Origin: Castor canadensis
Lineage: Eukaryota > Chordata > Mammalia > Rodentia > Castoridae
Reading direction: 5' to 3'
Assembly: GCF_047511655.1 (NCBI RefSeq)
Contig: NC_133386.1
Span: forward strand, 131,985,366-132,049,365
DNA: 64,000 bases
Shown: piece after piece, positions 34,573-45,670 of the stretch
How the letters are laid out: the number at the start of each line of letters is the position of its first letter
Position numbering within the stretch: the stretch's first letter is position 1
Notes under the pieces: generated by a model
The model's database searches: none
What the model was told of the DNA's origin: nothing
Seen by the model: the letters and a program-made list of their open reading frames with translations, nothing else
Made by a program: the position numbers and the translations under genes

Positions 34573-34685
34573 AAAGTTCCTTCATTGCGCCTCAGTTTCT
34601 TCATCTGCAAAACAAGGAAAACGACAGCTTCATAGAGCGCTATGAAGATGAGACTAGATGAGGCCTGTCACACATTTACCTCAGT

Positions 34686-35776
34686 GTTTGGCGCACAGTG
34701 TGTATCCAGTCTGCCATGGGCTGTTACTATTTCCTCCTCACGTTCACTTAGCAATTCCTGCCTCGTCTGAATTTATCAATAAGCCCACATTGTACCCCGA
34801 GGAAACTGAGGGTTGATAAGGCAGTAATGCTGGCTTTGCTGTGTGGCCTAAGGAAAGTTACCTCGCTTCTCTGGGCTGATGAAGAGGTGCCCCTGGGTCC
34901 TCTAACCTCCAGAGTCTGTTTCTGTGCTGTGGTCCAGGCTCTGAGACCCTTCATGGTTTGTACCCAGGTGTGGCCTGGGACTCTGTGTGGGTCGTGTGCA
35001 CTGAGGATCAGGGGGCAGCTGTTTTTTCCTGTCAGCTGATGTGGACAGTCCCAGAGCGCCTCTCACGGAGCCTTATCTCTACATGAACTTGCTCTCAGTC
35101 CCAAATTGCTCACAGACATTTTTAGGAATCTATTCACCTCCCCTGTGGCCCCCGACCCATTTCACATTTGTCAGGAAGAAACTGGAGGAGCCTGAGTTGC
35201 CCTTCCTCCCCTCCACCACCCGGGGGACATTCCTGGATCAGATGAGAGTGGAGGTGACAACAGAGAGAGGAATAAATCCTGAAGACAAAGTCCCACATTT
35301 CCTCCACTTATACAAAGCCGTGCATTCCAATACGTTCTCAGTGCAGCCAGAGGCAGGGGAGGACAGCAGAAGTCTAGGTTGGGATAGAAAGAACTCACTC
35401 CCCTGAGAGCGGGAGGTCCAGCCTCAGCTGCTATCAAGGCCATGCATCCTGGATTTACTGCCTGTGGGCTGATCCGTGTATGGGAATCATGCAGGGAGGT
35501 TTGGAGCTTTGCAAGGCATGGGTCTCATATTGATAGAAGGTTCAAGCAGAGGCAGGAGCCCGCCCCCCGCCCCCGGACAAGGATGGTATGTGACGACCCT
35601 AGCCCGGCTCAAGGTCAGGTCAGTGACGGTTTGTACTTTGGTACCCTCTTCCTCTAGCTGGATGACTTTGGAGAAGTTGGCAGTGACCTGTGGATGATCA
35701 CATCCTTCTTCCAAAATTGTCACGAGGACCAAAAATGGCCATATCTATTCAGTGTGCTGCCAGATGCATACACGTA
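34686..35776. other. Unique sequence, no gene recognised
   Basis: A MIR-like reverse fragment is possible at about 34800-34900. An open frame of 121 codons at 35041-35406 shows no domain and is overlapped on the minus strand. No gene call is justified. Confidence 0.4.
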
Positions 35777-35786
35777 GGAGCAAGGG

Positions 35787-35990
35787 CTGGGCGGTGGTGG
35801 CACATGCCCGTCATCCCTGCGACTCAGGAGGTGGAGTTAGAAGGACTGTGGTCTGAGGCCAGCTCAGGCAAAAGCACAAGACCCTATCTGTATAATAACT
35901 AAAGCAAAAAGGGCTGGGGCTTGGCTCAAGTGGTAGGAGAGCCTATTAGCAAGCATGAGGCCTGGAGTGTACCCAAGACCCGTCAAAAAA
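35787..35990 (+). mobile_element. B1-dID dimeric SINE
   Basis: B1 half 'gctgggcggtggtggcacat', 'ctgcgactcaggaggtgg'. dID half 'gctggggcttggctcaagtgg', 'ttagcaagcatgaggcc', then oligo(A). It is moderately diverged. Confidence 0.88.
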
Positions 35991-35994
35991 AAGG

Positions 35995-36370
35995 AGTGCT
36001 GTGACAGTGGGCTTTATTGTCCTGCTGTTTTAAGTCTCTAGGGCTACTGGAGAAGATGAACACAAACTTAGTGGTTTTGTGACACACATTTATTATCTAA
36101 ATGCTGTCTAGAACATAAGTCCGAAATGGGTCTTGCCTGGCTGAAATCAAGGTGTCAGTAGGGCTGTGTTCCTTTCCAGGGGCTCTGGAATCCCTTTGCT
36201 TGCCTTTTTCAGCCTCCAGAGGCTGTGCACTCCTTGGCTCATGGCTCCCTCATCTCTTGAAAGCAAGGAATGGCTGATTGAGTCTTTCTTGTATCCTGTC
36301 TCTCTGACACCGATACTTCCTCTGCATCCCTCTTCCACTTTTAAGGATCTTTGTGATTACAGTGAGCTCA
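35995..36370 (-). repeat. Old LTR/LINE-type relic, family not certain
   Basis: Words such as 'agtctctagggctactgg', 'gtccgaaatgggtcttg', 'tgaaatcaaggtgtcagtag' and 'ttggctcatggctccc' run in the order of a common mammalian interspersed repeat read in reverse. I cannot separate an LTR from an L1M 3' end by eye. Confidence 0.45.
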
Positions 36371-36412
36371 TCCAGGGTTACCTCCTTGTTTGAGGCTGGC
36401 TCGTTAGCAACT

Positions 36413-36771
36413 TGTTATAGTTTGAATATGGTTTGAATATTGTCCTCCAAGGGATCATGTATTGGGAACTTGGTCCTCAGTGTGGCGAGGTTAAAAGGTG
36501 ATGAAACCTTTAAGAGGTGGGGCCTATGAGAGGCCATTGCTGGCTCCTCCGCTCTCTGGTTCCCTGTTTGGCCTTGTGATCTCCTCCTTTCATGATGTCA
36601 TCTTGCATGATGACATCCACCTTGAGTGGTGCAGAGGGAGCCCTCACTAGAGCCTGCAACATGCTGTTTGGATTTTCAGCCTTCAACACTGTGAGCTAAA
36701 TAAATCTCTTTTGTTTATTAGTTACCCAGCCTCAGGTATTTCATTCTAGTAATGGAAAATGGACTAATACA
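36413..36771 (+). mobile_element. MaLR (MLT1-like) solo LTR with intact termini
   Basis: A 359-bp element starts TGTTATAGTTTGAATATGG and ends GGACTAATACA, with 'gatgaaacctttaagaggtg', 'ggggcctatgagaggcc', 'aacactgtgagctaaataaa' (the LTR poly(A) signal) and 'acccagcctcaggtattt' in order. It is flanked by CAACT at 36408-36412 and CAACC at 36772-36776, the 5-bp duplication with one change typical of MaLR. It is a solo LTR with no internal region. Confidence 0.88.
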
Positions 36772-37380
36772 CAACCCTTACTCCATCTGTGATCTTAATT
36801 CCCCTTTGCCATTTACTGTAACATAGTGATAGGTTCCAGGGATTAGGTTGTAAACATCTTTGGGATGAGAGTTCTTCCACTCTATCCAAGTAACTCATTC
36901 CTCCACCAGGACTGGGAGAATTTGCTACCCCTGTTCATTGGGAACTGGTTAATAGCATGGACTGGTAGTCCCATGTGTTGTTTTCCTTTCTTCCCTCTTT
37001 CAAATAGGAATTGGAACTCTCTCTCTGTCATCAACGAGTAATGACGTATTGGGGTGGTTATCCTGGGGTGCAGATAACAGGACCTCAAGAATACATCTCA
37101 CTATAAAGGAAAAGAATATAAACCACCCAGAGATTCTGAACTCAGTAATTACAAGTCTTTGATTTGTTTTCTATTTAGGGGAGGAGAGGAGATGGGAAGA
37201 TAATATTTTGTGTGCAAATAAAGGCATATGTGAATGTTAGTCCATCAGAGGGGTGCTGTCTGGGGCAGTTATTATTTCTGTCATTAACAACATCCTCTCC
37301 CCTTTCATTCTGTTAACAGCACCTGGTTTAGCTCCACTCTTCCCCACACATTGGCTCATATATTTCAAGTAGCATGGTCC
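36772..37380. other. Unassigned, AT-richer sequence
   Basis: No gene or recognisable element is seen. The text around 36780-37330 is probably old interspersed repeat but cannot be named. Confidence 0.35.
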
Positions 37381-37389
37381 CCACCCCCC

Positions 37390-37830
37390 ACCTATAGAGC
37401 TGGCAGTGAGACCTAGGCCTGGCCAATCAGAGCATTGTCCCAGTCATCCCAGTCACAGGGACATATGACCCATCAGAAGCAATAAGATTAAATATTTGAA
37501 CACTTGCTGGGACCACTGAGAAAAGGGATTTTGGCAGGGCTGGGGGTGGTAAGGGATCTGGACCCAAACCTAAGCTAATGTCACAGTTATCTTTACACCA
37601 CACGGGGCCTAACTGTGAGGCTGACTTGGAAACCAGGAGAACCTAGGGATGGTAGACAGGTCCTGGGGACAGAAATTGAGCCCCTGGATGAAGCTGCACC
37701 TGAAACTCTCACATCCTTGGACTTTGCAGTGACATGAGTCAATACTTTCTTTCTTTTTTTTTTCCTTTTGCTTAAGTCAATTTTTGTCACTGTATGGCAA
37801 TGGGATCATTGATCATAAGTAATATCTTGA
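37390..37830 (+). repeat. Old retroelement relic, family not certain
   Basis: Tokens 'cctggccaatcagagcatt', 'gagcccctggatgaagc', 'cttggactttgcagtgac' and 'ccttttgcttaagtcaat' follow the order of a widespread mammalian LTR or L1M-type 3' end. It contains a T-rich tract at 37747-37769. Confidence 0.45.
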
Positions 37831-38555
37831 TAGCACTATGGCATTTACAAAGAAGTTTTATACCCATATCTCATTTAACAATCACACTGAGGATTAAGAG
37901 CCCAGTTTTACAGATAAGAAAATAGCCTGTGAGAGGAAATGCTGCAAGGACAGGCCCCTTGTAGCACACTGGTTAAGTGCCAGGCCAGGTTTTAAGATGA
38001 AATCCTGAGCTTTTTCTCCCTCTTGTGTCACCTTCCTAAAAGATGAGGAATCTGAATTAGTTTTGGGAAGAAGAGGAGTCTGAGCTGGTCCCTGAAGCCT
38101 GGGAAGGGCTGAAATGGAAGCAGGTGAGAGGGAAGAACAGCGTGAGTAAAAGCCTGGAGGTGGCACTGGGTAGTCTGGGGACCGATGAACTAGGCAGTGT
38201 GAGGACAGACTTGCAGGTAGACAGGTCTTACATGCCAAGTTAAGGAGTTTCTACTTAAAAGTCACCTGGCCCCCAGGAATGTCAGAAGAGAGGACCATGC
38301 TAGGCATGGAGGGGCAGGGCATTGATGGTGGACATCTGGGTCCCTGACCTCTGAGAAGATGGGCTTTGGATGAGGCCGTGGGGTCTGTTCTGATGCCCCG
38401 AGATCATGCACTGTGGAGTGAGACTCACTGTGCTTGGCTTCCATGGGTGATTTCGCTGTTTCTGGTCTGGAGAAGGGGGTCTTCTGTCATCTTATCTTGA
38501 AGTTAAGCATATACATGTGGCTTATATTTTGGGCTTCCATGTTGGCTCCTTTTGT
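37831..38555. other. Old-repeat-like text, no gene recognised
   Basis: MIR-like text at 37850-37930. From 38085 the text 'gaagcctgggaagggctg ... cttacatgccaagttaagg' matches a familiar mammalian interspersed repeat whose name I cannot assign. No coding signal is visible. Confidence 0.4.
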
Positions 38556-38559
38556 TTCC

Positions 38560-38705
38560 AGGATGTGTGACCTTGGGCAAAGCACTTTGCCTTTCCCAAC
38601 CTCAGAGTCCTGTCTGTAATTTACAGAATCGTGATGGGGATTTGCAGTAATGAAAGCAAAGCATGGGGCTGAGAAGGTACCCTGTGAATGGTGCCTGTCA
38701 TCTTT
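38560..38705 (+). repeat. MIR relic, plus strand
   Basis: Order: 'tgtgaccttgggcaaagc', 'cctttcccaacctcagag', 'gtaatttacagaatcgtg', 'gtaccctgtgaatggtgcc'. Confidence 0.75.
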
Positions 38706-41019
38706 CTCTGCTTCTCCTTGTCTTCCTCATCACGCCTTCCATTCTTTCTCCCTCGACAGCCAACATATCAGAAGTCTGATTCCTCTCCCTGGTGAACTTT
38801 GGGCCTGACTTTCTGCTCCCCTGAAGCTTTGAGCCCTTCAGAAGGAAATATGTAGTCCTTTGACTCAGGCCTCACAACTCTTACCACAATGCAGTCACTC
38901 CTTATCCTTTCATGCTTCTCTGTTCACTCCTCATTGGTCAGCATCCTGCTTAATGCCTTGTATATTGAGGAGGCTCCCTAAATATTTGCTGAAAGACTGA
39001 ATGAGCAGCCTATGATTGAACTCCTGGAGTGGACAGACAGTAACACCTGGTGCCTCGGGTGTGGTCCTGGCCTCCAAGTACCCTGGGAGGGTTCCTGTTA
39101 GGGTGGTGGAGTGAGGGCTGCTAACCTGGCAGCTCTCTGAGATAGGCAGGGATTATTCTCACTCTAGATTTGGAGAGCTGAGGTTTGCTCTGGATTAGCC
39201 CTCTAGTAAGTGCTAGAACTTGACCCACAATCTGTGTCCAGGGCTTGTCTCTCAAAGCCCATGAACTGTTTATTTGAATGTCCCCAAATCTGCGTGTTTA
39301 TTTACATCTACATGCTTTATTTTCCCAATGATTTCTGTTTGCACTAGAGCTTTTTGTTCTTCAAAATGATATTGGCCAAACCTAGGAAAGGGGGAAGCCA
39401 TTCGAAGGGTTTTCCAAAGCTGGTTATGATGGAGAGCTAGACTGGGGTGCCAGCCCATACCATGGTTCTCAAAGACCCTAATGAAAGTCATTACCCAAGG
39501 AAGTTGTGAACCTATAAGCAAGCGTGTCAACTTCTGAACAATCCAATCATTCCCCAGTCCTTGTGCTGGATATTAGCCAGCCAAGCAAGTTGCACAATGC
39601 TCTCCCTGGAGGGACATTGTTGGATGGGAGGGATTTTCCAGCTCGTGACTTGGATGAACCTGGACTTATTTCCCTGCTGAGTAGCCCCAGCCTGAGAGGC
39701 ACCAGCAGCCTCTGCTGAGGGGTGGCTAGGACAGGCAGGGGTGTGGGCTGGCCCGGTCTCTCCTGGGCTGGGCTGGTGCTGTGGCCCTGGGAAGTCTCAG
39801 TAGGATTTAGGCCTATGCACACCTAAGAGCAGCCCCTAGAAACCCAGCAGCTGGGGGTGGGGGAAGGGGACTGGTTTCTAGGAAAATGGGGTAGCCTTTG
39901 CCCAGCAGGGAGAGAGAACCAGAGTGTGAGGAAAGGCCCAATACATCACAGGAGACCCCAGTCCTTTGAGCTGAAGGGCCCAGAGTTGGGGAGGAGGAGG
40001 CCACATGGGAAGAGGGCAGGAAGGGGGATTTGGCACAGGCCTCTGCTGCCTGGTCTCAATTTACTTGTGAGGAGCCTCCTAATAGCCGGGTGAGAGCTGT
40101 GCACGCTTTCCTGAGAGCCTGCTAAGTGTTTATGGAATGATTTGTGAGGAGAAGTTTCTTTGGAAGCAGCTTGGGGAAGGTATGTTATTAAGAGCTCTTT
40201 CTCCAAGTTCCCCTTGGCCTGTTTCCCCCAGGCCCCTGGGGTCTGGGCAGCCCATGGTCACAGCAGCTGTTTGCTATTTTGTAAACCATGGGGCCAGGAT
40301 CATACTGGGGCTGGAGGAAGACAGGGAAGCGGCGCAATTTCCTCCTCCCCAAGAGGGCGTAATGTAGCCAAAAGTACTGGAGCCGGGTCAGAATCTCCCT
40401 CTCAGGGAGCACGGGGTCTGCCATGGCGCCCAGGAGGAGGGTGGTCAGCCAGAGGTGGCTAAAAGGTGAGGGATGCTGGGGCCTGAAGTGTGGCCATGAG
40501 CAGAAGTCACTGGTGAGTGATGTGGACAAGCCATGGATGGGGAGAAGCCGTGAGGGGGTTACCTTCTCCATCAGACCGAAGCTCCCTAGGGTCAGGACTG
40601 TATGCAGCTTGACTCCCCCAGCCTCACAGGACACAGACCCAGCTTGGTGATTGGTAGGCTCTGAAGGGGCCTCTGACTGGCTTCACCCAGTCACCCAGCC
40701 CATCCAGATGGGGCCACTCCAGCCAATAGGGACACAGTGAGTGCTCTAGGCCAGTCCTGGAAATTCAGTTCACTGAGACTGTTGGTCTTAGGAGCCCAGG
40801 ATTGCACAGGAACCCTCCCATCAGCAGAAATCTGCCCAACCTGACTGCCACCGACAACCTCTGCATCCTCAGCGTAGGCAGCTGGCCACACAGGTCCATT
40901 AGGAACAAGACGGGGACCAGCCATCTAGACTCTCTGAGACCCCTGCCTGAGCACGCAGAACCAACACGATCTTTATTCCTATGTCGGAGCACAACAGCCC
41001 TCAGAGGTCAGACTTTTAT
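38706..41019. other. Mostly unique sequence, no gene recognised
   Basis: L2-like text is possible at 38700-39000 ('tgcttctctgttcactcc'). MIR-like reverse text at 39120-39250. The rest is unique GC-rich DNA. Open frames up to 148 codons (40188-40634, minus) lack domains and overlap others. Confidence 0.4.
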
Positions 41020-41165
41020 AGCTGAGAAAACTGAAGTTCAGAGATTGATGCCACCTTCCTGTGTATTCCAGGTACTCAAGCAGACAGTGAGTACAGTTCC
41101 TGCCCAGGCAGGAATCAAACTCAGCTGTTCAAGACCAAAGCTGACGCTCTTAACCTTTACACTGA
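41020..41165 (-). repeat. MIR relic, minus strand
   Basis: Reverse words 'tatagctgagaaaactgaag', 'ggcaggaatcaaactcagc' and 'gacgctcttaacctttacac' are in order. Confidence 0.65.
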
Positions 41166-41314
41166 CTGAAGACATTCCCTTCCAACATCTTGTCGTGCTC
41201 TGTGGTATTTACCTGTACATCTTACTCCCATTTACTTGGGAGTTCCTGGAGAACAGGGGTTAGGTGGTTTCCTACTGGATCCTTAGGTGTCAGTACTGAG
41301 CCTCACATAGAAGA

Positions 41315-41375
41315 TATGGATGGATGGATGCATGGATTGATTCATGGATGGGTGGGTGGATGGATGGATGGATGG
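41315..41375. repeat. (GGAT)n microsatellite
   Basis: About fifteen GGAT-type units with interruptions, ending GGATGGCTAAAC. Confidence 0.9.
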
Positions 41376-41699
41376 CTAAACACTAAAAGTTTGAAAGGAA
41401 CTGTGTGAGCAAGTTAATGAAGCCTGCAACATGGTAGGGTCTTGGAGAGCGGCTGCTGGAATGAAGAGATATATATTTGGAGCAGTGGATCTCAATGGGT
41501 GCCAACTACCAAACTGAGGAGTTGTAGTAGAGACTTTGTACTAGAAATTTGTGGGAGTGAGTTTTGGGTGTCACAATGATTAGGGCGTCTCTACTGGCAT
41601 TTGGTGGGCATTTTGTGAGTGGGGACATTTGAAAGTTTGTGGGACATGTGAGTGAATGAAAAGCCTGTTTATAATTACCAAAGGCTTGAACTGAACCTT

Positions 41700-42182
41700 A
41701 TTATTACTATTATTATTTGCAGATCTGGGATTTGAACTCAAGGCCTTGTGCTTGCTAGGCAAGTGCTCTTCTACTTGAGCCACACCCCCATCCCTTTTTG
41801 CTCTTAGTTGTTTTTTTTTTTTTTTTTTTAATTTTTAGTAGGATATATTCATTGTACAGGGGGGATTCATTGTGACAATTCCAAATAGGGTTACATTGTA
41901 TCGTCTCCACCCCTCGACGCCCCTCCCCACTCCACTTGAAGCAATTCTAAGGGTTTCACTGTTCTATTTCTAGCTGTATTTTCTAGATGGGGCTAGCCTG
42001 TCCCACCATTCATGCTTCCCACGTAACTGGGATGACAGGTGCACTCCACCCTACCCAGCTTTTATTGGTCGAGATGGGGGTCACACAAACTTTTTACCCA
42101 GGCAGAACTCAAATCACAACCCTCACCATCTCTACCTTCCTAGCAGCTAGGATTGCAGAGGTGAGCCACTGCACTTGGTTTA
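41700..42182 (-). mobile_element. Composite B1-dID SINE, minus strand, split by an L1 3' end
   Basis: Reverse dID text ('gggatttgaactcaaggcc', 'cttgctaggcaagtgctc', 'tacttgagccacacccc') at 41727-41792 is followed after the insert by two reverse B1-like units (to 'aggtgagccactgcacttgg'). This is the same long layout as the 990-1332 element. Confidence 0.8.
41812..41968 (-). mobile_element. Short L1 3' end inside the SINE
   Basis: A run of 20 T (minus-strand poly(A)) is followed by the reverse of an L1-type 3' UTR end ('tagtaggatatattcattg', 'gattcattgtgacaattcc'). Left CTCTTAGTTGT and right TTTCTAGCTGT suggest a diverged target duplication. It is about 155 bp, an extreme 5' truncation. Confidence 0.65.
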
Positions 42183-42569
42183 AAACTAACCCTCTTGCAC
42201 CAATTATTTTTTGCATGATTTTAATACATCCTGAGTTTGCTGGGAATATAATTACCTTGTAAACTGGGGAAGATTGGCTTTTGTTCAGAGTGTCATTGGA
42301 GCTGGCTCACCATTTCACAAAAATTATGGCACTGAGGACTAGTTAGATACAACTGGTCCCACCTGCACACACAGTAGTTGCCATCATGGTGGGCCTACAT
42401 GGTGGGGCGTCTAGGGTAGTCAGCCTCAGCAAAACAACAGCTACATATGTATCTTTGCTAGAAGTTACTTTCCATTTATTTTACTTCAGTTTTACGTAGT
42501 AGTGTGTTCCAGCCAAGTCATACAATCACAGATTGTGTGCGTTTTTAACTCTGTGTTCAGGGTCGCCAT
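42183..42569. other. Unassigned AT-richer sequence
   Basis: No gene or named repeat is recognised. Confidence 0.35.
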
Positions 42570-42695
42570 GTTGGTAGTTTGAAATCAGCCATGAAGGAAG
42601 CATTTACACCACGGAAATTGGCAAATGATATAAATCAGGTTTCTTTTTCCTTCCGAGAGACAACTGTTAAACATTTACCTGCTCACCACTGGTTA
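42570..42695. mobile_element. hAT-like MITE, second copy
   Basis: It contains 'gtttgaaatcagccatgaag', 'gaaattggcaaatgatat', 'actgttaaacatttacctg' and ends 'ctcaccactg'. The right part aligns with 23545-23640. Non-autonomous, no coding region. Confidence 0.6.
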
Positions 42696-43255
42696 CCCTG
42701 GTGCTTTTCACTGTGTGTGGAAGTAAGCAGTGTTATCTAGGACGATCAGCTCGGGATAGAGTTGGGCACTGGGCCCACAGGCTAGAGGGCCGCAGAGGGA
42801 GGGAAAGGAGCCTGAGGCTGGTTAGTGCGAAGGGACTTGCTGCCTATAGCACATGAAAGCAGGCCCTGAAGAAGCCAGGAAGCTTTGAACCTTGTGACCT
42901 GTGAGAAGGGAGTCAAACAACCATGGAAGGTTCTACGCTGCTTATCTTCTACTCGGGGAGGCAGCCCCTGCTCCGACCCTCTGAAGAATTTAATGATTCA
43001 CAATTAGCAATTTTTCAGGACAGACACTGGGGTCCCACGGGGCTGCTGTGTGATTCTGGGCTATTTTGTTCTACAGTTTTGACAGATAAACTCATCAGAA
43101 AATAAGAAACCATGTGGGTTGGACAGTGACTAGCCTCGGCTTGGCCTCCTGAGCAATGCCCCCTTGGGTCAGGGCCTCTGTCATGTCCCCCTTGGTCCCA
43201 ATCCCCTGATCCAACTGAGCTCCAGACTACTGTCCAGGGACTCAACATTGACCTT
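42696..43255. other. Unique sequence with an AT-rich patch
   Basis: The segment 42985-43020 ('agaatttaatgattcacaattagcaattt' within it) is AT-rich with homeobox-like words. The remainder is unique. No gene is seen. Confidence 0.35.
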
Positions 43256-43261
43256 TTCTTT

Positions 43262-43352
43262 TGTTTTCTTTTTGGCATTAGTGAGGTTTGAACTCAGGGC
43301 CTCACACTTGTTAGGCAGGTGCTCTACCACTTGAGCCACTCCACCAGCCATC
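43262..43352 (-). mobile_element. dID SINE monomer, minus strand
   Basis: Reverse dID text 'gaggtttgaactcagggcc', 'cttgttaggcaggtgctc', 'accacttgagccactccacc'. ACATTGACCT at about 43246 and ACATGGACCT at about 43355 are a plausible duplication. Confidence 0.88.
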
Positions 43353-43384
43353 CACATGGACCTACTATGAACAACTTCAGTTTT

Positions 43385-43580
43385 TGAGCACCTATTATGC
43401 ACCAAGAGCCTCTCCCGTGGTACTTCCTCCTCTATCCATGCCCTGCCCACCTCCAGTGGGAGCTCATCTTTTTTGATAAGCAGATAGGCTCAGAGAGACG
43501 AGGTGACTTGCCCAAGGTCACCCAGCCAGCAGGCAGTAGAGCCAGGACCCAAAGCCAGGCTGTCTGCCTCTCCAGGTGTG
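43385..43580 (-). repeat. MIR relic, minus strand
   Basis: Order 'tgagcacctattatgcacc', 'gataagcagataggctcag', 'cttgcccaaggtcacccag', 'agagccaggacccaaagcc'. It is well preserved. Confidence 0.8.
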
Positions 43581-43849
43581 CGCTTCACCCCACACCTTAC
43601 CTTTCACAGGGAAGTGTTATTTACTCAGCCCTCCGTTTGAGGAGGACCAAGGTAGGTCAGAGCTGGAAGGGACCGGAGAGAAGAGCTAATCCTATGATTC
43701 TCAGCAGTTCATAAGTCCACCCCACCCCAGCACACCAGCTTCATCGTCAGCGCCTCTGGTCCCACCATTTGAGAAGCTGAGGCCGGTTTTCTGAGGACGA
43801 TGATTCCACTGCTCTGTTTGTTATGTGGTAGGATCAGGCTGAATAATGG

Positions 43850-44040
43850 TGATTTCAGTGTGGCTATTGAGAGCCAGTATTATTGCTATGGTTTTAAAAC
43901 ACAAACAGAAAAGAGAATCTATTAGTCACTAAGGAGTGTAATAAGCCTGTTGAGTAATCAGCCTGCCGGCCTTGGTACCTGTGAACCAAGGATGATAAAT
44001 GAAATAACGCAGCCAAATTCTCGGGTATTCGCGGGTGGGC
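43850..44040. promoter_or_regulatory. AT-rich island, candidate conserved non-coding element
   Basis: Non-repetitive text with 'gagaatctattagtcactaagg', 'gtaataagcctgttgag' and 'gataaatgaaataacgc' stands out from GC-rich neighbours and has no transposon signature. A regulatory role is inference only. Confidence 0.25.
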
Positions 44041-44208
44041 GTGGGGCCTATGGTGAAGGGAGGTCATGGGCCTCTGAAACCCTGCTTCGTATTCATGCAC
44101 TGGGGCCTTGGGCTCTCATTCAACTTCCCATTCACAGACAGGGAAACAGAGGTCAGAAAGGAGCAGTGGTTCATTTAAGGTCACCCAGCAGATTCAAGAT
44201 GGGTCTGA

Positions 44209-44426
44209 GCCTGACACGGGTGGCTTACGCCTATAATCCTAGCTACCCGGGAGGCAGAGAGCAGGAGGATTGTGGTTCAAGGCCACCCCGAGCAAAGGGT
44301 TCTCGAGACCCTATCTCAAAAATACCTAACACCAAAAAGGGCTGGTGGGATGGCTCAAGAGGTGGAGTGCCTGCCTAGCAAGTGTGAGGCTCTGAGGTTA
44401 AGCCCCAGTGCCATCAAAATAAAAAA
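44209..44426 (+). mobile_element. B1-dID dimeric SINE with 13-bp TSD
   Basis: The B1 half ('tgacacgggtggcttacg', 'ataatcctagctacccgg') and dID half ('gctggtgggatggctcaag', 'cctagcaagtgtgaggc') are complete, ending in an A-rich tail. Flanks are AAGATGGGTCTGA (44196-44208) and AAGATGGGTCCGA (44427-44439), one mismatch. Confidence 0.93.
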
Positions 44427-44439
44427 AAGATGGGTCCGA

Positions 44440-45029
44440 TCTGTAAGTCAGTTGTTGTCGGCTCGCCACATGCTAGGAGGATAAGTGCGAGTGAACGGCC
44501 ACTGGGGTCCCACGGAATGTTCTCCATCCTTCTCTGACCACCCTCCTCCTCTCTCTGACACTGCCAGACTGGCCAGTCCCAGACCCTTCCCCTCCCCTGT
44601 GCAGATAAGGCTGCCAAGGTTTCCAGAGAGGCTTGGGGACAGGGTGTGGCTTCCGGAATGTCCAGAAGTGGGGATAAGCTGGAGAGAGACCAGGATTTGT
44701 GTCTCCTCTTCCCTAGCCCAGGCTGTCCACTTGCAGCTGCCTGGGTGGATCCACACAGTATCTAAGATTTGCCAAATGGGCAGAGACCCCTAAGATTTCT
44801 CCAAAACCCAGAAAGGGCCTTCTTGGAAGGAATACAGACTGGGAAGCATGTGACAGAGCTGTGACTTCTGAGCACTCAAGATCCTAGCCTCTTGTGCTCC
44901 CCAGTCATTTCTCTGGCCTGGGCCTCAGTTTTCCTCTTCTATAAAATGGGTGTAGGGATGCTTCTCCATTCAGCAAAACTTTTCTGAGTGTGTAGTCATC
45001 GAAGTCAATACTTCCATATCTACCATGGC
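44440..45029. other. Unique sequence with a possible MIR fragment
   Basis: MIR-like plus-strand text lies at 44870-44960 ('gggcctcagttttcctcttc', 'tataaaatgggtgtaggg'). No gene is recognised. Confidence 0.45.
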
Positions 45030-45200
45030 CCAGGTACTGAGCTAAGTCACTCTCCATGTAGTCTCTCATTTGAATCTTAACCACTCCCCCTTAAACCTAA
45101 GCTTTGTAATTCCTATTTTGGTGATAAAGGCAACAGAAACTCAGAAAGCTTTAGCAAATTATCCAAGATCCCACAACAAACCCATGGTCTATATCCAGGA
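45030..45200 (-). repeat. MIR relic, minus strand
   Basis: Reverse order: 'aggtactgagctaagtcac', 'catttgaatcttaaccactc', 'gcaacagaaactcagaaag', 'atccaagatcccacaac'. Confidence 0.65.
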
Positions 45201-45509
45201 GGTGATGGGCCACATTCAGAAGAACTTCAAGCAGGAATATGGCACCCCCTGGGGCAGGAATCTTAAGTCCAGCCGTGGAGAGCTCAAGGTCACCCTTAGA
45301 GGAGGATGCTGTGACCCTGGAGACAACAGGACAACTGGCCTTCTCCATCATGATGTCACTGGTCACTGGGCTGCCAGGGGTCTCACTGGCACAGCTGAAA
45401 GGCACAGGGGTTTCTCAGTCCCTACATAGCTGGGCGAGTGCTATGAGGGAGCAGAGTTCTCAGGACAGCTGTTCTGAGGCCGTGAAGAGATAGCCAGGTG
45501 TTTCCAGAC

Positions 45510-45670
45510 ATTTGTGGATTTGGTCCTCCACAAAGTCCTGTGAAGCAGGTGTTCTCGGCCTCATTTACAGGTCAGGAGACTGAGGTCTGGAGGCAAGGGA
45601 CCAGCTCAAAGGCACCCAGGACCGTGAGCTCAACTTGGGTCTCTCTGCCTAGAGCCCATGGTTTCTCACT
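45510..45670 (-). repeat. MIR relic, minus strand
   Basis: Order 'aaagtcctgtgaagcagg', 'catttacaggtcaggagac', 'accagctcaaaggcaccc'. Confidence 0.65.

Larger units (their letters stand above)
34140..34685 (+). repeat. MIR split by an L1M fragment and a SINE
   Basis: The left MIR part (34140-34236: 'gtgaaatcttggaaaagtc', 'gcctcagtttc') resumes at 34589 ('gcctcagtttcttcatctgc', 'atgaagatgagactagatg'). GCCTCAGTTTC occurs at 34226-34236 and again at 34589-34599, as a target duplication would. Between them lie an L1M-type 3' UTR fragment and a B1-dID SINE. Confidence 0.7.
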
